Below, in pieces: positions 19,894 through 29,723 of a stretch of DNA of 64,000 bases (its first letter is position 1; each line of letters begins with the position of its first letter). A program made the translations under genes and the position numbers. Origin of the DNA: Treponema sp. GTDB taxonomy: Bacteria; Spirochaetota; Spirochaetia; Treponematales; Treponemataceae. Under the pieces are notes generated by a model. It saw only the letters and a list, made by a program, of their open reading frames with translations, searched no databases and was not told the DNA's origin. Where the stretch lies: contig JAILLQ010000037.1 of assembly GCA_024693045.1 (NCBI GenBank), positions 25,673-89,672 of the forward strand. Direction: 5' to 3'.

Positions 19894-20775
19894 GCCAAAA
19901 AGTTCCCTAATATTTTTGTAGGTCCAGTTTGAAATTTTTACAGAATATGAAAAAGATTTATCTATCTGGTAGCTTAATACTTTTTCTTCCTCATTAAGTG
20001 TATAGATGTCAATTATAAGTTCTTTTCCGCCGGAAGTTATAATTTTTAGTTTGCCTTCATAGTTTTCCTTTTCTGGCTGACTGCACAGATGTCCGTGGCG
20101 CAATTGAAGAATTGAAGAGTATTTTTCAGAGGAAAGCTGAAGAGTCTTATAATTATCAGTGTACAAAATGGCTGAAAGATCTTCTTCATTTAGTGAATTT
20201 TTTAAATTGCGGGGAATGATATAAGGGTCATACCAGAAAGAGGACAAGCTTGAAAGATAGATTTCAAAATCGGCTTCGGTCTTATAAATTGAGTTTTTTT
20301 CATCATTTAGCTGAATATATCTCATTGTTTTCGAAAAATCTTTCTTTCCTATAGCAAAGGAAGTTTCTCTTCCATCGGTAAACTGATAAAAAATAGTAAA
20401 TTCTGTATCAAAGTGTTTAATATTTTTGTCATTATTGTATACTATTTTATACAACCTACGAACATTTTTAATTGTATCAAGAAATTTTATGAATTGTGAC
20501 TGAATAATTGGAAATGTACATTTACTCCCATCTGCAAAAAAATTGGAAGACTTCCAGATTCCATCTTCATAAACAAAAGTTATGTTTTCTCCCCCGCTAG
20601 AAATAATGGAAATGTTTTTCAGCTGGGAAATTTTATCAGGATTGATAAATGCGGTTTTTACATAAGGTAGTTTTTCATCTTTGGAATTAAAAGAAAAAGA
20701 TAAACCGTATAATATAATCAAGAAAATACAAATTATTTCTAAAAGAATTTTTTGAGTGAAATGTATTTTATTCAT
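19888..20775 (-). CDS. DUF4340-like membrane-anchored protein of an ABC system
   Basis: A 295-aa protein with one N-terminal membrane helix (residues about 7-27) and an extracytoplasmic beta-rich domain in which positions such as TSFAIGKKDFSKTMRYIQLND resemble the DUF4340 repeat. The chosen ATG (20775) has GGGGAAAAG just upstream and overlaps the upstream gene end; an in-frame Met 13 codons earlier lies inside that gene. DUF4340 proteins commonly pair with GldG-like ABC components, as here. Function: probably accessory to that transporter. Confidence 0.8.
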   Translation of the reverse strand: MNKIHFTQKILLEIICIFLIILYGLSFSFNSKDEKLPYVKTAFINPDKISQLKNISIISSGGENITFVYEDGIWKSSNFFADGSKCTFPIIQSQFIKFLDTIKNVRRLYKIVYNNDKNIKHFDTEFTIFYQFTDGRETSFAIGKKDFSKTMRYIQLNDEKNSIYKTEADFEIYLSSLSSFWYDPYIIPRNLKNSLNEEDLSAILYTDNYKTLQLSSEKYSSILQLRHGHLCSQPEKENYEGKLKIITSGGKELIIDIYTLNEEEKVLSYQIDKSFSYSVKISNWTYKNIRELFGL

Positions 20776-22960
20776 TTTCTTTTCCCCTTCTGATTTTGAA
20801 AAATAGCAAGGCAAGAATAATTATTGAAAGTGGAAGTATGATAAAAAGGCAAATCTGGCTTCTGTTTTTTGCCGAAGTAAATAATTGCGAATCATAAGTT
20901 TTAAAAAATCCCTTATTAGCCAGGGAGTAAGATTTTTCAAGTAAAGAAGCAAGATCATTTTCACCAATTAACTGAAACAAGGAAGTTGAAACAAAATCCA
21001 GGTTTGTAAAAGCCTTTTGACTTTCTGATAAATACCCAAGCATTAGTGAATGAATAAAATATTGATCTGGCACAAGAACAATATTTTTTGAAGAAAGAAC
21101 AAGGGGGATACTTTCTTTTGTTTTGGGAATTTCCATATTATTGAGTTCGAATGGATTTGTCGTAAATAATGAAAGTGGATTATTTATATCTTCTTTTACA
21201 CTCCAGGCAGCGGGACTTGAAATACATGCAACAGAAACATCCTTGGATGAGGAAGCGATTCCAGATGGCCAAAATAAAGTAATTCCTTGTTTTGCTTTTT
21301 CCTGAGGTAAAGCATAAGGCCAAAGAGTATAATTAAATACCTTAGAAATTGAATTATTATTTCCTTTTTCGTCGTTTTCACTCTGCATTATTATTCTGGA
21401 TGACGAAATATCGGCTGTGATAGAATCAGTAAATTCAAAACCGTAATTAGAAAGCAGAGAAATAAAATTTGTATTAGTACTCTTTTGTATTGACCAGCTG
21501 TTTTCGATGTCAGCGTTATAAGGACTTATGCAAGCAAATAGTAAGCCTCCCTTATCAAGAAAAGCACTGATTTTTTCTACATATAGTGGAGACAGATTTT
21601 CGTGCCCAATTAAGAGCAAAGGTATTTTACTGGAAAGTTCATAGTCTATATTGTTAGGATCAAGAACAGATGTTTTAAAACCTTCTCTATTTAGCCAGGG
21701 AATAAGATAAGAATAATCGATGTCTAAGTTCATCGAATTTGCAAGGAGAATGTTTACCTGTATTTCTTTTTGCATAATCAGTTTTGCAAGTTTTATATCA
21801 CTTTCGAATTCAAGAGATGATGAAGAAAGAACAAAAGGCAATACTTCATAGTTACCCGCGTATTCAAATACAATGGCTGAATAAACTCTGGTATATTCCA
21901 TTCCATTTTCTTTGTTTAATCTAAAATCTCTGCCATATATTCCGTATTCTTCAAGATTTTTCTGTATTTCTAAATCATCCGCATTGGAAACTTTAAAGAT
22001 TACATTTTTATGTCTGGAAAGTTCCCTGTAAAATTCTAAAACAGCTCTTTCTTTAGGATAAAAATTTTGAAGAAGTTTGCTTTTATAATAGGTAATAAGA
22101 ATTTTGTCTTCCGCTTGAGAAAGCAAATCCTGGGTATATTGGGATATAGCTAGTCGCCCGGTTAGAGAGATATCTTTTCTTAAATAATAGCACCTTGCGT
22201 TAAGACTGGAGAAAATTATTATAACACAAATGTAAAAAATGATTCTTTTTTCTGATTTTGTAAATTTTTTACCGGCCTTTTTTAAGGAAATTAAAAGGGT
22301 CAGCAAAATGAAAATACATGAAAAAATAATAAAATAAAGGAAATCACGACTGTCAAAAATCCCCATTTGAGAAGCAGATGAATGATAGCTTAAGCACAAA
22401 CTTTTTAACAAAAAAATTAGTGGAGAATTTTGGTTTATGTGATTTATAAAAATATTTCCAGCATACAATAAAGCCAGAATCAGAATGTTCAAAAGAAGAG
22501 ATAATGTTTGATTTTCACTTGCTTCACAAATAAACAGACAGAGGCTTGCTGCAGAAATAGCAAATAAATAGGAATTAAGAAAAGCACAGAAAAGAATTCC
22601 CCAGTCAACCTGACCAAAAAGATTTACACAGGCAGGAATTAATAAAAGCGGCAGGAAAATGATTAGAATTTGCAGTGCCAGTGCCAAAAAGTCAGTAATA
22701 ACTTTTTCTAAAAAAGACAAAGGAATAGATTCTTCCATTTTTGTTTTTTTTGAGTTTACAAGAAGTAAAGGAATCAAAAATACCGATAAAAGTGGAATAA
22801 TATTAAAAAGATTATAAAGCGAAGTACCAGAAATTCCTGTGAAAAAGCCTTTGATTATAAAAAAGTATAGAGCAGAAAGTAGATTGAAAATAATTGCTGA
22901 AGCATAAAAAAAAGGATTTATTAAAACTAAAAAGAGTTTGTATTTAAAATAGTTTTTCAT
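20768..22960 (-). CDS. ABC-2 permease fused to GldG-like auxiliary domain
   Basis: A 730-aa protein. Residues about 1-255 hold six hydrophobic helices typical of ABC-2 permeases (GldF-like); residues about 260-690 form the ABC_transp_aux/GldG-type extracytoplasmic domain (for example DLEIQKNLEEYGIYGRDF and PLLLIGHENLSPLYVEKI); a last helix lies at about 700-722. In other bacteria GldF and GldG are often separate, so this is a fusion. The start overlaps the ATPase gene by 17 nt. It probably forms one exporter or membrane-remodelling system with the flanking genes. Confidence 0.85.
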   Translation of the reverse strand: MKNYFKYKLFLVLINPFFYASAIIFNLLSALYFFIIKGFFTGISGTSLYNLFNIIPLLSVFLIPLLLVNSKKTKMEESIPLSFLEKVITDFLALALQILIIFLPLLLIPACVNLFGQVDWGILFCAFLNSYLFAISAASLCLFICEASENQTLSLLLNILILALLYAGNIFINHINQNSPLIFLLKSLCLSYHSSASQMGIFDSRDFLYFIIFSCIFILLTLLISLKKAGKKFTKSEKRIIFYICVIIIFSSLNARCYYLRKDISLTGRLAISQYTQDLLSQAEDKILITYYKSKLLQNFYPKERAVLEFYRELSRHKNVIFKVSNADDLEIQKNLEEYGIYGRDFRLNKENGMEYTRVYSAIVFEYAGNYEVLPFVLSSSSLEFESDIKLAKLIMQKEIQVNILLANSMNLDIDYSYLIPWLNREGFKTSVLDPNNIDYELSSKIPLLLIGHENLSPLYVEKISAFLDKGGLLFACISPYNADIENSWSIQKSTNTNFISLLSNYGFEFTDSITADISSSRIIMQSENDEKGNNNSISKVFNYTLWPYALPQEKAKQGITLFWPSGIASSSKDVSVACISSPAAWSVKEDINNPLSLFTTNPFELNNMEIPKTKESIPLVLSSKNIVLVPDQYFIHSLMLGYLSESQKAFTNLDFVSTSLFQLIGENDLASLLEKSYSLANKGFFKTYDSQLFTSAKNRSQICLFIILPLSIIILALLFFKIRRGKENE

Positions 22961-23708
22961 TCTGGTCCTCTACACTTGCATTAGAAGTTATTTCTAAAAA
23001 AGCTTTATCCAATGAATTTGTATGAGTTGTCTCTAAAAGTTCTTCTTTTGTACCCGAAAAGGCAATCTTTCCTTGAGATAAAATGTAAAGATTATCACAC
23101 AAGGCTTCAACTTCCTGCATTAAATGGGTTGAAAGCAAGAGTGTTTTATTTGCCGACAGTTTTTTTATTACTTTTCGGAACTCCATAATTTGAAGAGGAT
23201 CAAGGCCATTTACAGGTTCGTCAAGAACAATATTTTCGGGATTATGAAGCAAGGCCTGGGCAAGATTAAGTCTCTGTCTGAAACCTTTAGATAGTTTTTT
23301 TATTTTACAATTCTGAACTTCATCTAAAGCACATTCTTTTAATATTTCTTTAAGACTTATTTCTTTATCACAATTATAGGGTGCGAACATAGATTTAGAA
23401 AATCTAAGATATTCCACAACTGTTAAATTTTCCGGAAATATAGGATTTTCACTCATATATCCAATCATTCTTTTTGCTTTTCCATTTGATAAGGATATAT
23501 CTAGCTTTTCCTCACCATTTGAAATGAGCACTTTACCCTTACTTGCAAAATGAATTCCACAAATAGCTTTTATGATTGTTGTTTTTCCCTGACCGTTCAA
23601 ACCTAAAAGAGCTGTTACTTTTCCAGGAAGAGCTTTTAAATTTATATTTTCTACAACGTATTGAGATTTTTTATCATATCTCTTTGAAAATTCTTCTAGT
23701 TCTATCAT
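22944..23708 (-). CDS. ABC transporter ATP-binding protein (GldA/CcmA type)
   Basis: A 254-aa ATPase. Walker A GLNGQGKTTIIKA (about residue 37), signature LSKGFRQRLNLAQALLHNP (about 140), Walker B NIVLDEPVNGLDP (about 159), and the switch histidine in LSTHLMQEVE (about 193) are all intact. The last Gly-rich loop residue pattern GQGKTT replaces the commoner GAGKTT. It powers the fused permease encoded immediately downstream; it starts 5 nt after rnz, so all four genes (rnz, ATPase, permease/GldG, DUF4340) form one operon. Confidence 0.93.
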   Translation of the reverse strand: MIELEEFSKRYDKKSQYVVENINLKALPGKVTALLGLNGQGKTTIIKAICGIHFASKGKVLISNGEEKLDISLSNGKAKRMIGYMSENPIFPENLTVVEYLRFSKSMFAPYNCDKEISLKEILKECALDEVQNCKIKKLSKGFRQRLNLAQALLHNPENIVLDEPVNGLDPLQIMEFRKVIKKLSANKTLLLSTHLMQEVEALCDNLYILSQGKIAFSGTKEELLETTHTNSLDKAFLEITSNASVEDQNEKLF

Positions 23709-23713
23709 TAGCT

Positions 23714-24640
23714 TTATTCTTCGTATGGAATTTCTATATGCATTCTGTCACGGGATAATTCAGCCTTAGGGAAGATTTCCTGAGCTTCTTCCAGTAATTT
23801 CTGTAATTCTTTATCAGTATAACGAGGAGAATAATGAATCATGCACATTCTTTTAACATTGGCATCAAGTGCAATTCTAGCAGCCTGTTTGGCAGTCATG
23901 TGTTTTTTTTCTCTCGCCTGATCAATTAAAGCTTCTTCAAACATGCCTTCACAAACAAGAAAATCTGAATCTTTTACTTCTTTTGCTATATTTTCTTTGT
24001 ACAAGGTATCAGTTACAAAACTGAACTTGCGGCCTTTTCTTTTTGCACCCATAACATCTTCTGGTTTTACAATAGTTCCGTCAGTAGTCTGAACTTCAAA
24101 TCCTTTCTGAAGTTTTCCCCACAAAGGACCAGCTGGCAGACCAAATGAAAAAGCTTTTTCAGGATTAAATTCACCAGGTCGGTCTTCTTCTTCAAGGGTA
24201 TATCCTACGCAGGTTTTCGTATGATCCAAAGGGAAACAGCGTACAGAAAATCCTTCCCCCTTATGAACTATACAAGGTGCTGTAATTTCTTTTACTACAA
24301 TAGGATAATTAATATACATATCCAGAACCCTGCGGCTGCTTTCGATATATTCAGCAATCTTTGGAGGTCCGTATATGTAGAGGGGCTCCTTTCTTTCAAC
24401 CTGAGCAGAAAGCATAAGTATTCCTGGAAGTCCTGTTACATGGTCAGCATGAGTATGTGAAACAAAAATTGCACTTATTTTTTTCCATTTAAGATTTAAT
24501 CGCTTTAAAGAAACCTGAGTGCCCTCTCCCCCGTCAAATAAAAACAAATCTCCGTCCCGTCTGAGCAAAACTGATGTTAAATGTCTGTAAGGCAAAGGCA
24601 TCATACCTCCGCACCCCAGGATAAAAGCTTCCATATTCAT
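23714..24640 (-). CDS. rnz: ribonuclease Z (tRNA 3' endonuclease)
   Basis: A 308-aa metallo-beta-lactamase fold enzyme that cuts tRNA precursors after the discriminator base. The zinc motif HTHADHVTGLPG is near residue 61; a further metal-binding Asp/His set is in FVTDTLYKEN (about 214) and MIHYSPRY (about 275), the last being the His of motif V. This matters here because the one tRNA in the window lacks an encoded CCA end, which is the substrate type for this enzyme. The mRNA looks leaderless. Confidence 0.93.
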   Translation of the reverse strand: MNMEAFILGCGGMMPLPYRHLTSVLLRRDGDLFLFDGGEGTQVSLKRLNLKWKKISAIFVSHTHADHVTGLPGILMLSAQVERKEPLYIYGPPKIAEYIESSRRVLDMYINYPIVVKEITAPCIVHKGEGFSVRCFPLDHTKTCVGYTLEEEDRPGEFNPEKAFSFGLPAGPLWGKLQKGFEVQTTDGTIVKPEDVMGAKRKGRKFSFVTDTLYKENIAKEVKDSDFLVCEGMFEEALIDQAREKKHMTAKQAARIALDANVKRMCMIHYSPRYTDKELQKLLEEAQEIFPKAELSRDRMHIEIPYEE

Positions 24641-24675
24641 GTTTTTATTTTACTAAAATAAAGCTCTTTACTCAA
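24641..24675 (-). promoter_or_regulatory. leaderless promoter of rnz
   Basis: On the minus strand TTGAGT (24675-24670), a 17-nt spacer, TAAAAT (24652-24647), then 6 nt (AAAAAC) to the ATG. No Shine-Dalgarno is present between the -10 box and the start codon, so transcription would begin at or next to the A of ATG. Confidence 0.6.
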
Positions 24676-24734
24676 TGAATTCCATTTTCAATAACAATTT
24701 AAAAAAAATCATGTTCTTAGATTTTTATTTGTGA

Positions 24735-24740
24735 TAAACT
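24735..24740 (+). promoter_or_regulatory. -10-like box directly before the ATP-grasp gene
   Basis: TAAACT lies 6 nt before the ATG at 24747, with no ribosome site. No clear -35 is seen. The same TGATAAACT string precedes the m5U methyltransferase gene at 55372 with nearly the same spacing. Confidence 0.4.
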
Positions 24741-24746
24741 TTTTTT

Positions 24747-26069
24747 ATGAAGATTCTTTTTTACAGTACTAACTCAAATGTCTTTAATGGTTCAGACTGG
24801 AATTATTTTACTTATCCAAGCGTAAAGGATCAATTTGACAATTATTGCAGTAAACACCCAGAAAATGAATACATTGTTCTAACTCAGCTTCCAGGATTGT
24901 TTCTTCTAGATGTAAAAGACTCTTCGATAGAAAAGAAAAGTTCTTTTGTAAAATATGAACTTTTGCAAGATGATAATATTGACGCTATTGTTGAAAAAAT
25001 TGCCTCTTTCAGCCCCGATTTAGTTATAGCTTTTTCTTTCTGGCTTGCTCCATTCGACTGGTTATGTCTAAAAGATTCTGTGATTGGAGAAAAATTAAAA
25101 GCAAGGGGGATAAAAACCCTGGCAAATCCATCAGAAACTAGTCTTATAAGTTTTGATAAAAATCTTACCCATAACTTTCTAAAAGAACATGGTTTTAATG
25201 TAAAAAAGGCAGTATATGTAAATCACGAATTATTCTTTAAAAGTAAAAAAGAAATAAAAGAAAACGTTTACAAAACTGCCATTCTTTATGAAATTTCAAA
25301 GATGCATTATCCAATTGTCGTAAAAGATACAACCGGGTTAAGTTCTTTTGCCATGGATGTTTGTCATTCATACCAGGAAGCAGAAAAACTACTGCTTTCA
25401 AAAAGGAACAATTCCGACCGACTTGTTGAAGAATACATACAAGGACTTCACTTCGGAACAGAGATTTATGGAAGCCAGGGAAGTTACCGAATAATGCCCC
25501 CTTTCCTGCTTTCCTTGAACAAATATGGCATTACTAGTCCAAAACAGAGTATAAAAATTGGTCCTGTTAGCTCTTCAGCATTTAAAATAGAGGAATTAAA
25601 TAAAGAACTTGAAAGACTTGCTAACCTTATGAACTTTTCTGGAATCGCTCAAACAGATTTAGTTTTTGACGGAAAAAATTGGTTTATTGTAGATATAAAT
25701 CCCCGCCTTTCAGGAATAAGTGGAACCTACTCAGTCAGCAGCGGAAAAAGTATTTTTGAGCTAGTTCTGGACAAGGAATATCCAAAAACGGAATGTGCAT
25801 TGAATTTCAAATTTCCCCTTCTTACGGAAGAACAAATTGAATCAATTAAAAAACTCCCATTTACAAAAGCAATCCGTCAGTTTGAAAACAAAGCTGCAAA
25901 ACAGGATCGAGAAGTCGGCTATTGCGAAGTAATTTTTGGAAGCACAAAAAAAATCCAGGAGCTGGAAGGCTACCTGGACTATCTTAATGAAAACTTTCCC
26001 CAAATTGTAGAACCCTTATTTTACAGCCGGGGAAAAGAATTGTTTAGAATGTTAGAAAAAATTGAATGA
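24747..26069 (+). CDS. ATP-grasp domain enzyme of unknown substrate
   Basis: A 440-aa protein. Residues about 1-135 look like a pre-ATP-grasp Rossmann-like domain, followed by ATP-grasp lobes: the nucleotide-binding Lys in YPIVVKDTTGLSSFAMDV (about residue 192), the hinge LVEEYIQGLHFGTEIYG (about 232), and the metal-binding FIVDINPRLSGISGTYS (about 320). Such enzymes join a carboxylate to an amine or similar nucleophile with ATP. No neighbouring biosynthetic gene reveals the substrate. It is flanked by rnz (divergent) and the pullulanase-like gene (convergent, 4 nt apart). Confidence 0.85.
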   Translation: MKILFYSTNSNVFNGSDWNYFTYPSVKDQFDNYCSKHPENEYIVLTQLPGLFLLDVKDSSIEKKSSFVKYELLQDDNIDAIVEKIASFSPDLVIAFSFWLAPFDWLCLKDSVIGEKLKARGIKTLANPSETSLISFDKNLTHNFLKEHGFNVKKAVYVNHELFFKSKKEIKENVYKTAILYEISKMHYPIVVKDTTGLSSFAMDVCHSYQEAEKLLLSKRNNSDRLVEEYIQGLHFGTEIYGSQGSYRIMPPFLLSLNKYGITSPKQSIKIGPVSSSAFKIEELNKELERLANLMNFSGIAQTDLVFDGKNWFIVDINPRLSGISGTYSVSSGKSIFELVLDKEYPKTECALNFKFPLLTEEQIESIKKLPFTKAIRQFENKAAKQDREVGYCEVIFGSTKKIQELEGYLDYLNENFPQIVEPLFYSRGKELFRMLEKIE

Positions 26070-26073
26070 ATGC

Positions 26074-29000
26074 TTAATTACTACAGAAAATTGTAACCCC
26101 TGTTCCTTCACAAGTTGTGCTGCTTGAGTTTACGATACCTGACTTATTAAATACCTGTGTTCCACCACCAGAATATGTAATGTTACTTCCAGGATTTAAT
26201 ACACATGTAAGTTTTGTTCCATTAGAATCTGCAACTTTATAATAAATTGTCATTCCGTCAGAAGAAGCCTGTACAGAACCGTTATAGAAACCATCATGAG
26301 ATTTCTTAAATTCAATCAAATCTTTATTATATTTAAACAAATCGTTGTAAGTAACCTTACGACTCCAGTCAATTTTATTCATTCCTTGGCCAAACATATA
26401 ACTGTTTTCTTTTGCAGTTCTAGTATCAATCTTAAATTCACTCCAGGTATCGCCAGTCTTTGTACGTAGGAAGTCGTCTCCACCATGAATAAAGGTTACA
26501 CCCTGAGAAAGAGTAATAATTCCGTGTCCAAACTTCACAATTGCCTGAGCATAAGAAGAACTTGTAACTCCCGCAGTTGTAATCTTATCGTACAAACAAA
26601 GGTTATCATGAGCAGAAAGATAATTTACAGCCTGATAAGGACTTGCAGTAAAGTAACGGGTCCATACGCCTTCATTATCATTACCAAGACCTGAACCGGA
26701 ACCTTTCAATCCAACCATTACGTTTCCTACTGTTGCAGAACCATCTTTATCTGTTGAATTAAAAATATATCCCTTAACTGCATCATCACTTCCACCCTTA
26801 AGAGTTTCACGATATTTATGAGCAAATCCACCTACTCCGGCATAATTTAATCCAGGAATTGCATTTGCATATGCATAGCCGGAAGTATCAGAGTTATCAG
26901 CTTTATAAGGTTCACCGTACAAAAGCAAAGTTCTGTCTGAATATTTATTATTTAAGTATTGTCCCCAGCTGCCAATTGCACTGCTTGTATAAATACCCAT
27001 AAGGTCAAAACGGAAACCGTCAAGATTAAAGGTTTCTGCCCAGTATTCAAGACTGTCGCGAACCATTCGGCTTACCATTGCATTAGAAACATCAATACTG
27101 TTTCCACATCCGGAATAATCTTTAGTTGTGTAATACTTTGAAGTAATCTTGCTGAACATTTCACCATCGAAAGAATGGTTGTATACAACGTCCATAATTA
27201 CCCGAATTCCATTCTGATGAAGTACGTTTACAAGATCCTTTACTTCACGGATTCTTTCTTCATAATCTCTTGGATCCATTGCAAAACGGTCTTCAGGAAC
27301 GTTGTAATTTACCGGGTCATATCCCCAGTTATAATATTCTCCAACAGTATGATTAACTTTTGTTGCATAATCATACATAGGCATAATCTGAACATGTGTA
27401 ACACCAAGTTCAACAAGATGATCAAGACCAGTTTTTACAGTTTTTCCGCCACTGGAATATGTTGTTCCTGATTCGATAAATCCTCTGAATTTACCCTTCT
27501 TTGAAGAAGTTCCACCCCATGTAGAGTCGCAGGTAAAGTCACCAACGTGGATTTCATAAACAACCGATTTAGCTCTATTAGCAAGAGCTGGTCTGTCATA
27601 CCATGAACCTACAGTCGGCAAAATACTATCTACATCAACAACGATATTTATAGAAGAACCTGCATAACTTGAAACTGTACAATTACTTTCGGCGTAGTTT
27701 GCTTTAATCAAATTAGTTTTAGCATCATCATCTTCGTATTTAACCATGCGACCATAAGGATCGCGAACTGCTTTTCCATTGATATAGAACTGGTATTCAG
27801 CAAGGTTACAGTCCCCCATTACAGTTACACCGTAAATGTTGCTTGTGTCAGAATATCCGCCGTCAACAGTAAAACCTTTTGTACAGGTATAAGTTGTAAA
27901 GTCAGATTCGCCCTGCTTTTTAACTGCAACTTTTACAGTGCTGTAAGTTGGCGACCAGATACTGAAGCTTGTAGCGCATCTTTCATAGAAAGCCCCAAGG
28001 CGGGTTGGTGTACTTGGAGTTGCATCAATCAGATTCAATGAGATTGGGCCAAGTACAGCTGTGCCTTTTTCATTTGTAACAGTAGCAGAAAGAGAAATAG
28101 TCTGTCCTGCAGAAAGACCTGACGGAAGCTCTACCTTATTTGTTCCAAGAGATAAAGTTCCTGATTTACTTCCAACAGTATAGGTTCCGCTTGTAAGCGC
28201 TGTATTTTCGCTTGTTACAGTAAAGGTTACAGTTCCAGTTGTAGAAATTTCTTCTCCATCTGTGTAATCACAAGTTACTGTCGGAGGCATAGGAATTTCA
28301 GGATTTGTAACATTTACCGAAAGGCTTTCTTCAACAGTTGCCTTTTCAAAGTTGCTTGAAATAGAAGCACCTGTAGTATCTAAAGTACCAGAGGCACCGC
28401 CGATGTAGTTCCATTCACCTTCTGTGATATAGAGGTCAGCAGTCTGACCATTTCCGGCTGTAGAACCTGCCTGATTTTTATTGAAAATAACACATGCTGA
28501 AGTAACACCATCGAGAGTATAATCATAATAATCACCATTTTTTATCATGGTTTTTCCAGGCCATGTTCCACCGGTGTAATTAGTTTCATCTGAAGTCGTA
28601 GACCACGCCCAGATATATTTATATCCCAAACTTTCTGGAACATGCACAATAATCTTTCCGGTAACCGGAGTGCCGCCTTCAATATGAACAATATCAACAG
28701 TGCTTGTTAACTTTTCAGCTACCGCAATAGTTTTTACATAATCAGATTTAAGATTGTTATTTTCATCATAAACCCAAACTTTCCAGCTTCCAGGATATGC
28801 CTTAAGACTAAAAGACTGGCTGTCACTTGTAATGCTGGTTACTTCAGAAGCGATATCAGTAATCTGAACTTTAAATCCACTACAGCCGCTTGTATTTACA
28901 GTAACTCTACCATAATCACTAATATAATCATCCGCAGTCATAGAAGAAGCAGAATAGTTTGCAGACTTAAAATCACTTGCAAAAGTTTCTGCATCAAAAA

Positions 29001-29511
29001 GAGCTGGATGAACATCAGGAATCTTTTCCGAGAAAGAATCTGATTCTATTGAAGAAACATCAGCACCAGCTTTTATAAGATAGTAGTAAACATTAGCTAC
29101 AGCAGTAGAATCCCAGTTTACAGTAACATCGTTTGAACCAGAAGCAATATCACAAACAGCCCTAATAACAGCCCCGTCAACATTACTCTTTAAAGTTACA
29201 ACCCGATTAGAACCAACAGGAATATTTTCTACAGTAGCAGTACCAGAGCCCTGACCAGAAGACAAGGTAACACTACCAGTAACATCAGACATACCGTAAC
29301 CGCTGACAGTTACAGATGCACTAGTAATTGTAGAAAGGTCAAGCGCTCTTGCAGAATCATTAGAAATCACAATCGAACCGTATTTTACTGCAGAATTCTG
29401 AATCAAAGCGGAAAGATAAAGAGTTTCATTTTTTTCTGTAATAGAATTTGAACAGGAAAAAAAGCCAAGAGACAATACAGCCCCTAAGAAGAATTTAAAA
29501 ACTTTTTTCAT
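26074..29511 (-). CDS. pulA: surface lipoprotein pullulanase (GH13, type I)
   Basis: A 1145-aa starch-debranching lipoprotein. Lipobox LGFFSC gives Cys20. Residues about 25-285 are a domain shared with the 1975-aa neighbour; about 288-375 resemble a CBM26-type starch-binding module (WAWSTTSDETNYTGGTWPG); about 505-605 are CBM48-like; the GH13 barrel follows. Type I pullulanase marker YNWGYDPVNYNVPE is near residue 735. Catalytic region: DVVYNHSFDGE (about 774), GFRFDLMG with the nucleophile Asp (about 832), YGEPY with the acid Glu (about 865), SAHDN (about 967). It hydrolyses alpha-1,6 links in pullulan or branched starch at the cell surface. Confidence 0.9.
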   Translation of the reverse strand: MKKVFKFFLGAVLSLGFFSCSNSITEKNETLYLSALIQNSAVKYGSIVISNDSARALDLSTITSASVTVSGYGMSDVTGSVTLSSGQGSGTATVENIPVGSNRVVTLKSNVDGAVIRAVCDIASGSNDVTVNWDSTAVANVYYYLIKAGADVSSIESDSFSEKIPDVHPALFDAETFASDFKSANYSASSMTADDYISDYGRVTVNTSGCSGFKVQITDIASEVTSITSDSQSFSLKAYPGSWKVWVYDENNNLKSDYVKTIAVAEKLTSTVDIVHIEGGTPVTGKIIVHVPESLGYKYIWAWSTTSDETNYTGGTWPGKTMIKNGDYYDYTLDGVTSACVIFNKNQAGSTAGNGQTADLYITEGEWNYIGGASGTLDTTGASISSNFEKATVEESLSVNVTNPEIPMPPTVTCDYTDGEEISTTGTVTFTVTSENTALTSGTYTVGSKSGTLSLGTNKVELPSGLSAGQTISLSATVTNEKGTAVLGPISLNLIDATPSTPTRLGAFYERCATSFSIWSPTYSTVKVAVKKQGESDFTTYTCTKGFTVDGGYSDTSNIYGVTVMGDCNLAEYQFYINGKAVRDPYGRMVKYEDDDAKTNLIKANYAESNCTVSSYAGSSINIVVDVDSILPTVGSWYDRPALANRAKSVVYEIHVGDFTCDSTWGGTSSKKGKFRGFIESGTTYSSGGKTVKTGLDHLVELGVTHVQIMPMYDYATKVNHTVGEYYNWGYDPVNYNVPEDRFAMDPRDYEERIREVKDLVNVLHQNGIRVIMDVVYNHSFDGEMFSKITSKYYTTKDYSGCGNSIDVSNAMVSRMVRDSLEYWAETFNLDGFRFDLMGIYTSSAIGSWGQYLNNKYSDRTLLLYGEPYKADNSDTSGYAYANAIPGLNYAGVGGFAHKYRETLKGGSDDAVKGYIFNSTDKDGSATVGNVMVGLKGSGSGLGNDNEGVWTRYFTASPYQAVNYLSAHDNLCLYDKITTAGVTSSSYAQAIVKFGHGIITLSQGVTFIHGGDDFLRTKTGDTWSEFKIDTRTAKENSYMFGQGMNKIDWSRKVTYNDLFKYNKDLIEFKKSHDGFYNGSVQASSDGMTIYYKVADSNGTKLTCVLNPGSNITYSGGGTQVFNKSGIVNSSSTTCEGTGVTIFCSN

Positions 29512-29540
29512 ATGCTACCAACTTTTTATAATATGACTAT

Positions 29541-29568
29541 ATTTTACAATGGAATCTCAATAAGTCAA
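29541..29568 (-). promoter_or_regulatory. promoter of the pullulanase gene
   Basis: TTGACT (29568-29563), a 16-nt spacer and TAAAAT (29546-29541) on the minus strand. The spacer begins TATTGAGATT, nearly the same as in the promoter of the 1975-aa amylase gene at 35776-35803. Confidence 0.6.
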
Positions 29569-29589
29569 ATTTTTTGTGCGCAAATTTAT

Positions 29590-29690
29590 TTGAAACGGTC
29601 CTTTCACAGCCCGCTAACGCTCGGTCTTTGCAGGCAAAGCCAGCCTTCGGCTCTGTTCCAGCACCGCGCAGCCCCCTTCTTCATCGATAT
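29590..29690. repeat. GC-rich intergenic segment, possible repeat remnant
   Basis: About 90 bp of markedly higher GC in an AT-rich gap between two starch genes. It holds a small hairpin around AGCCAGCCTTCGGCTCT and the string CGCTAACGCTC followed by TTTGCAGGCAAA. Very similar strings (CGCTACCGCTC and GTTTGCAGGTAAAC) recur in the repeat array at 60.2-61.1 kb, suggesting one dispersed repeat family. An 82-codon open frame across it has no coding features. Confidence 0.45.
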
Positions 29691-29723
29691 TATTTTGAAA
29701 ATATTTAGCCGATTGTTTTTTCT

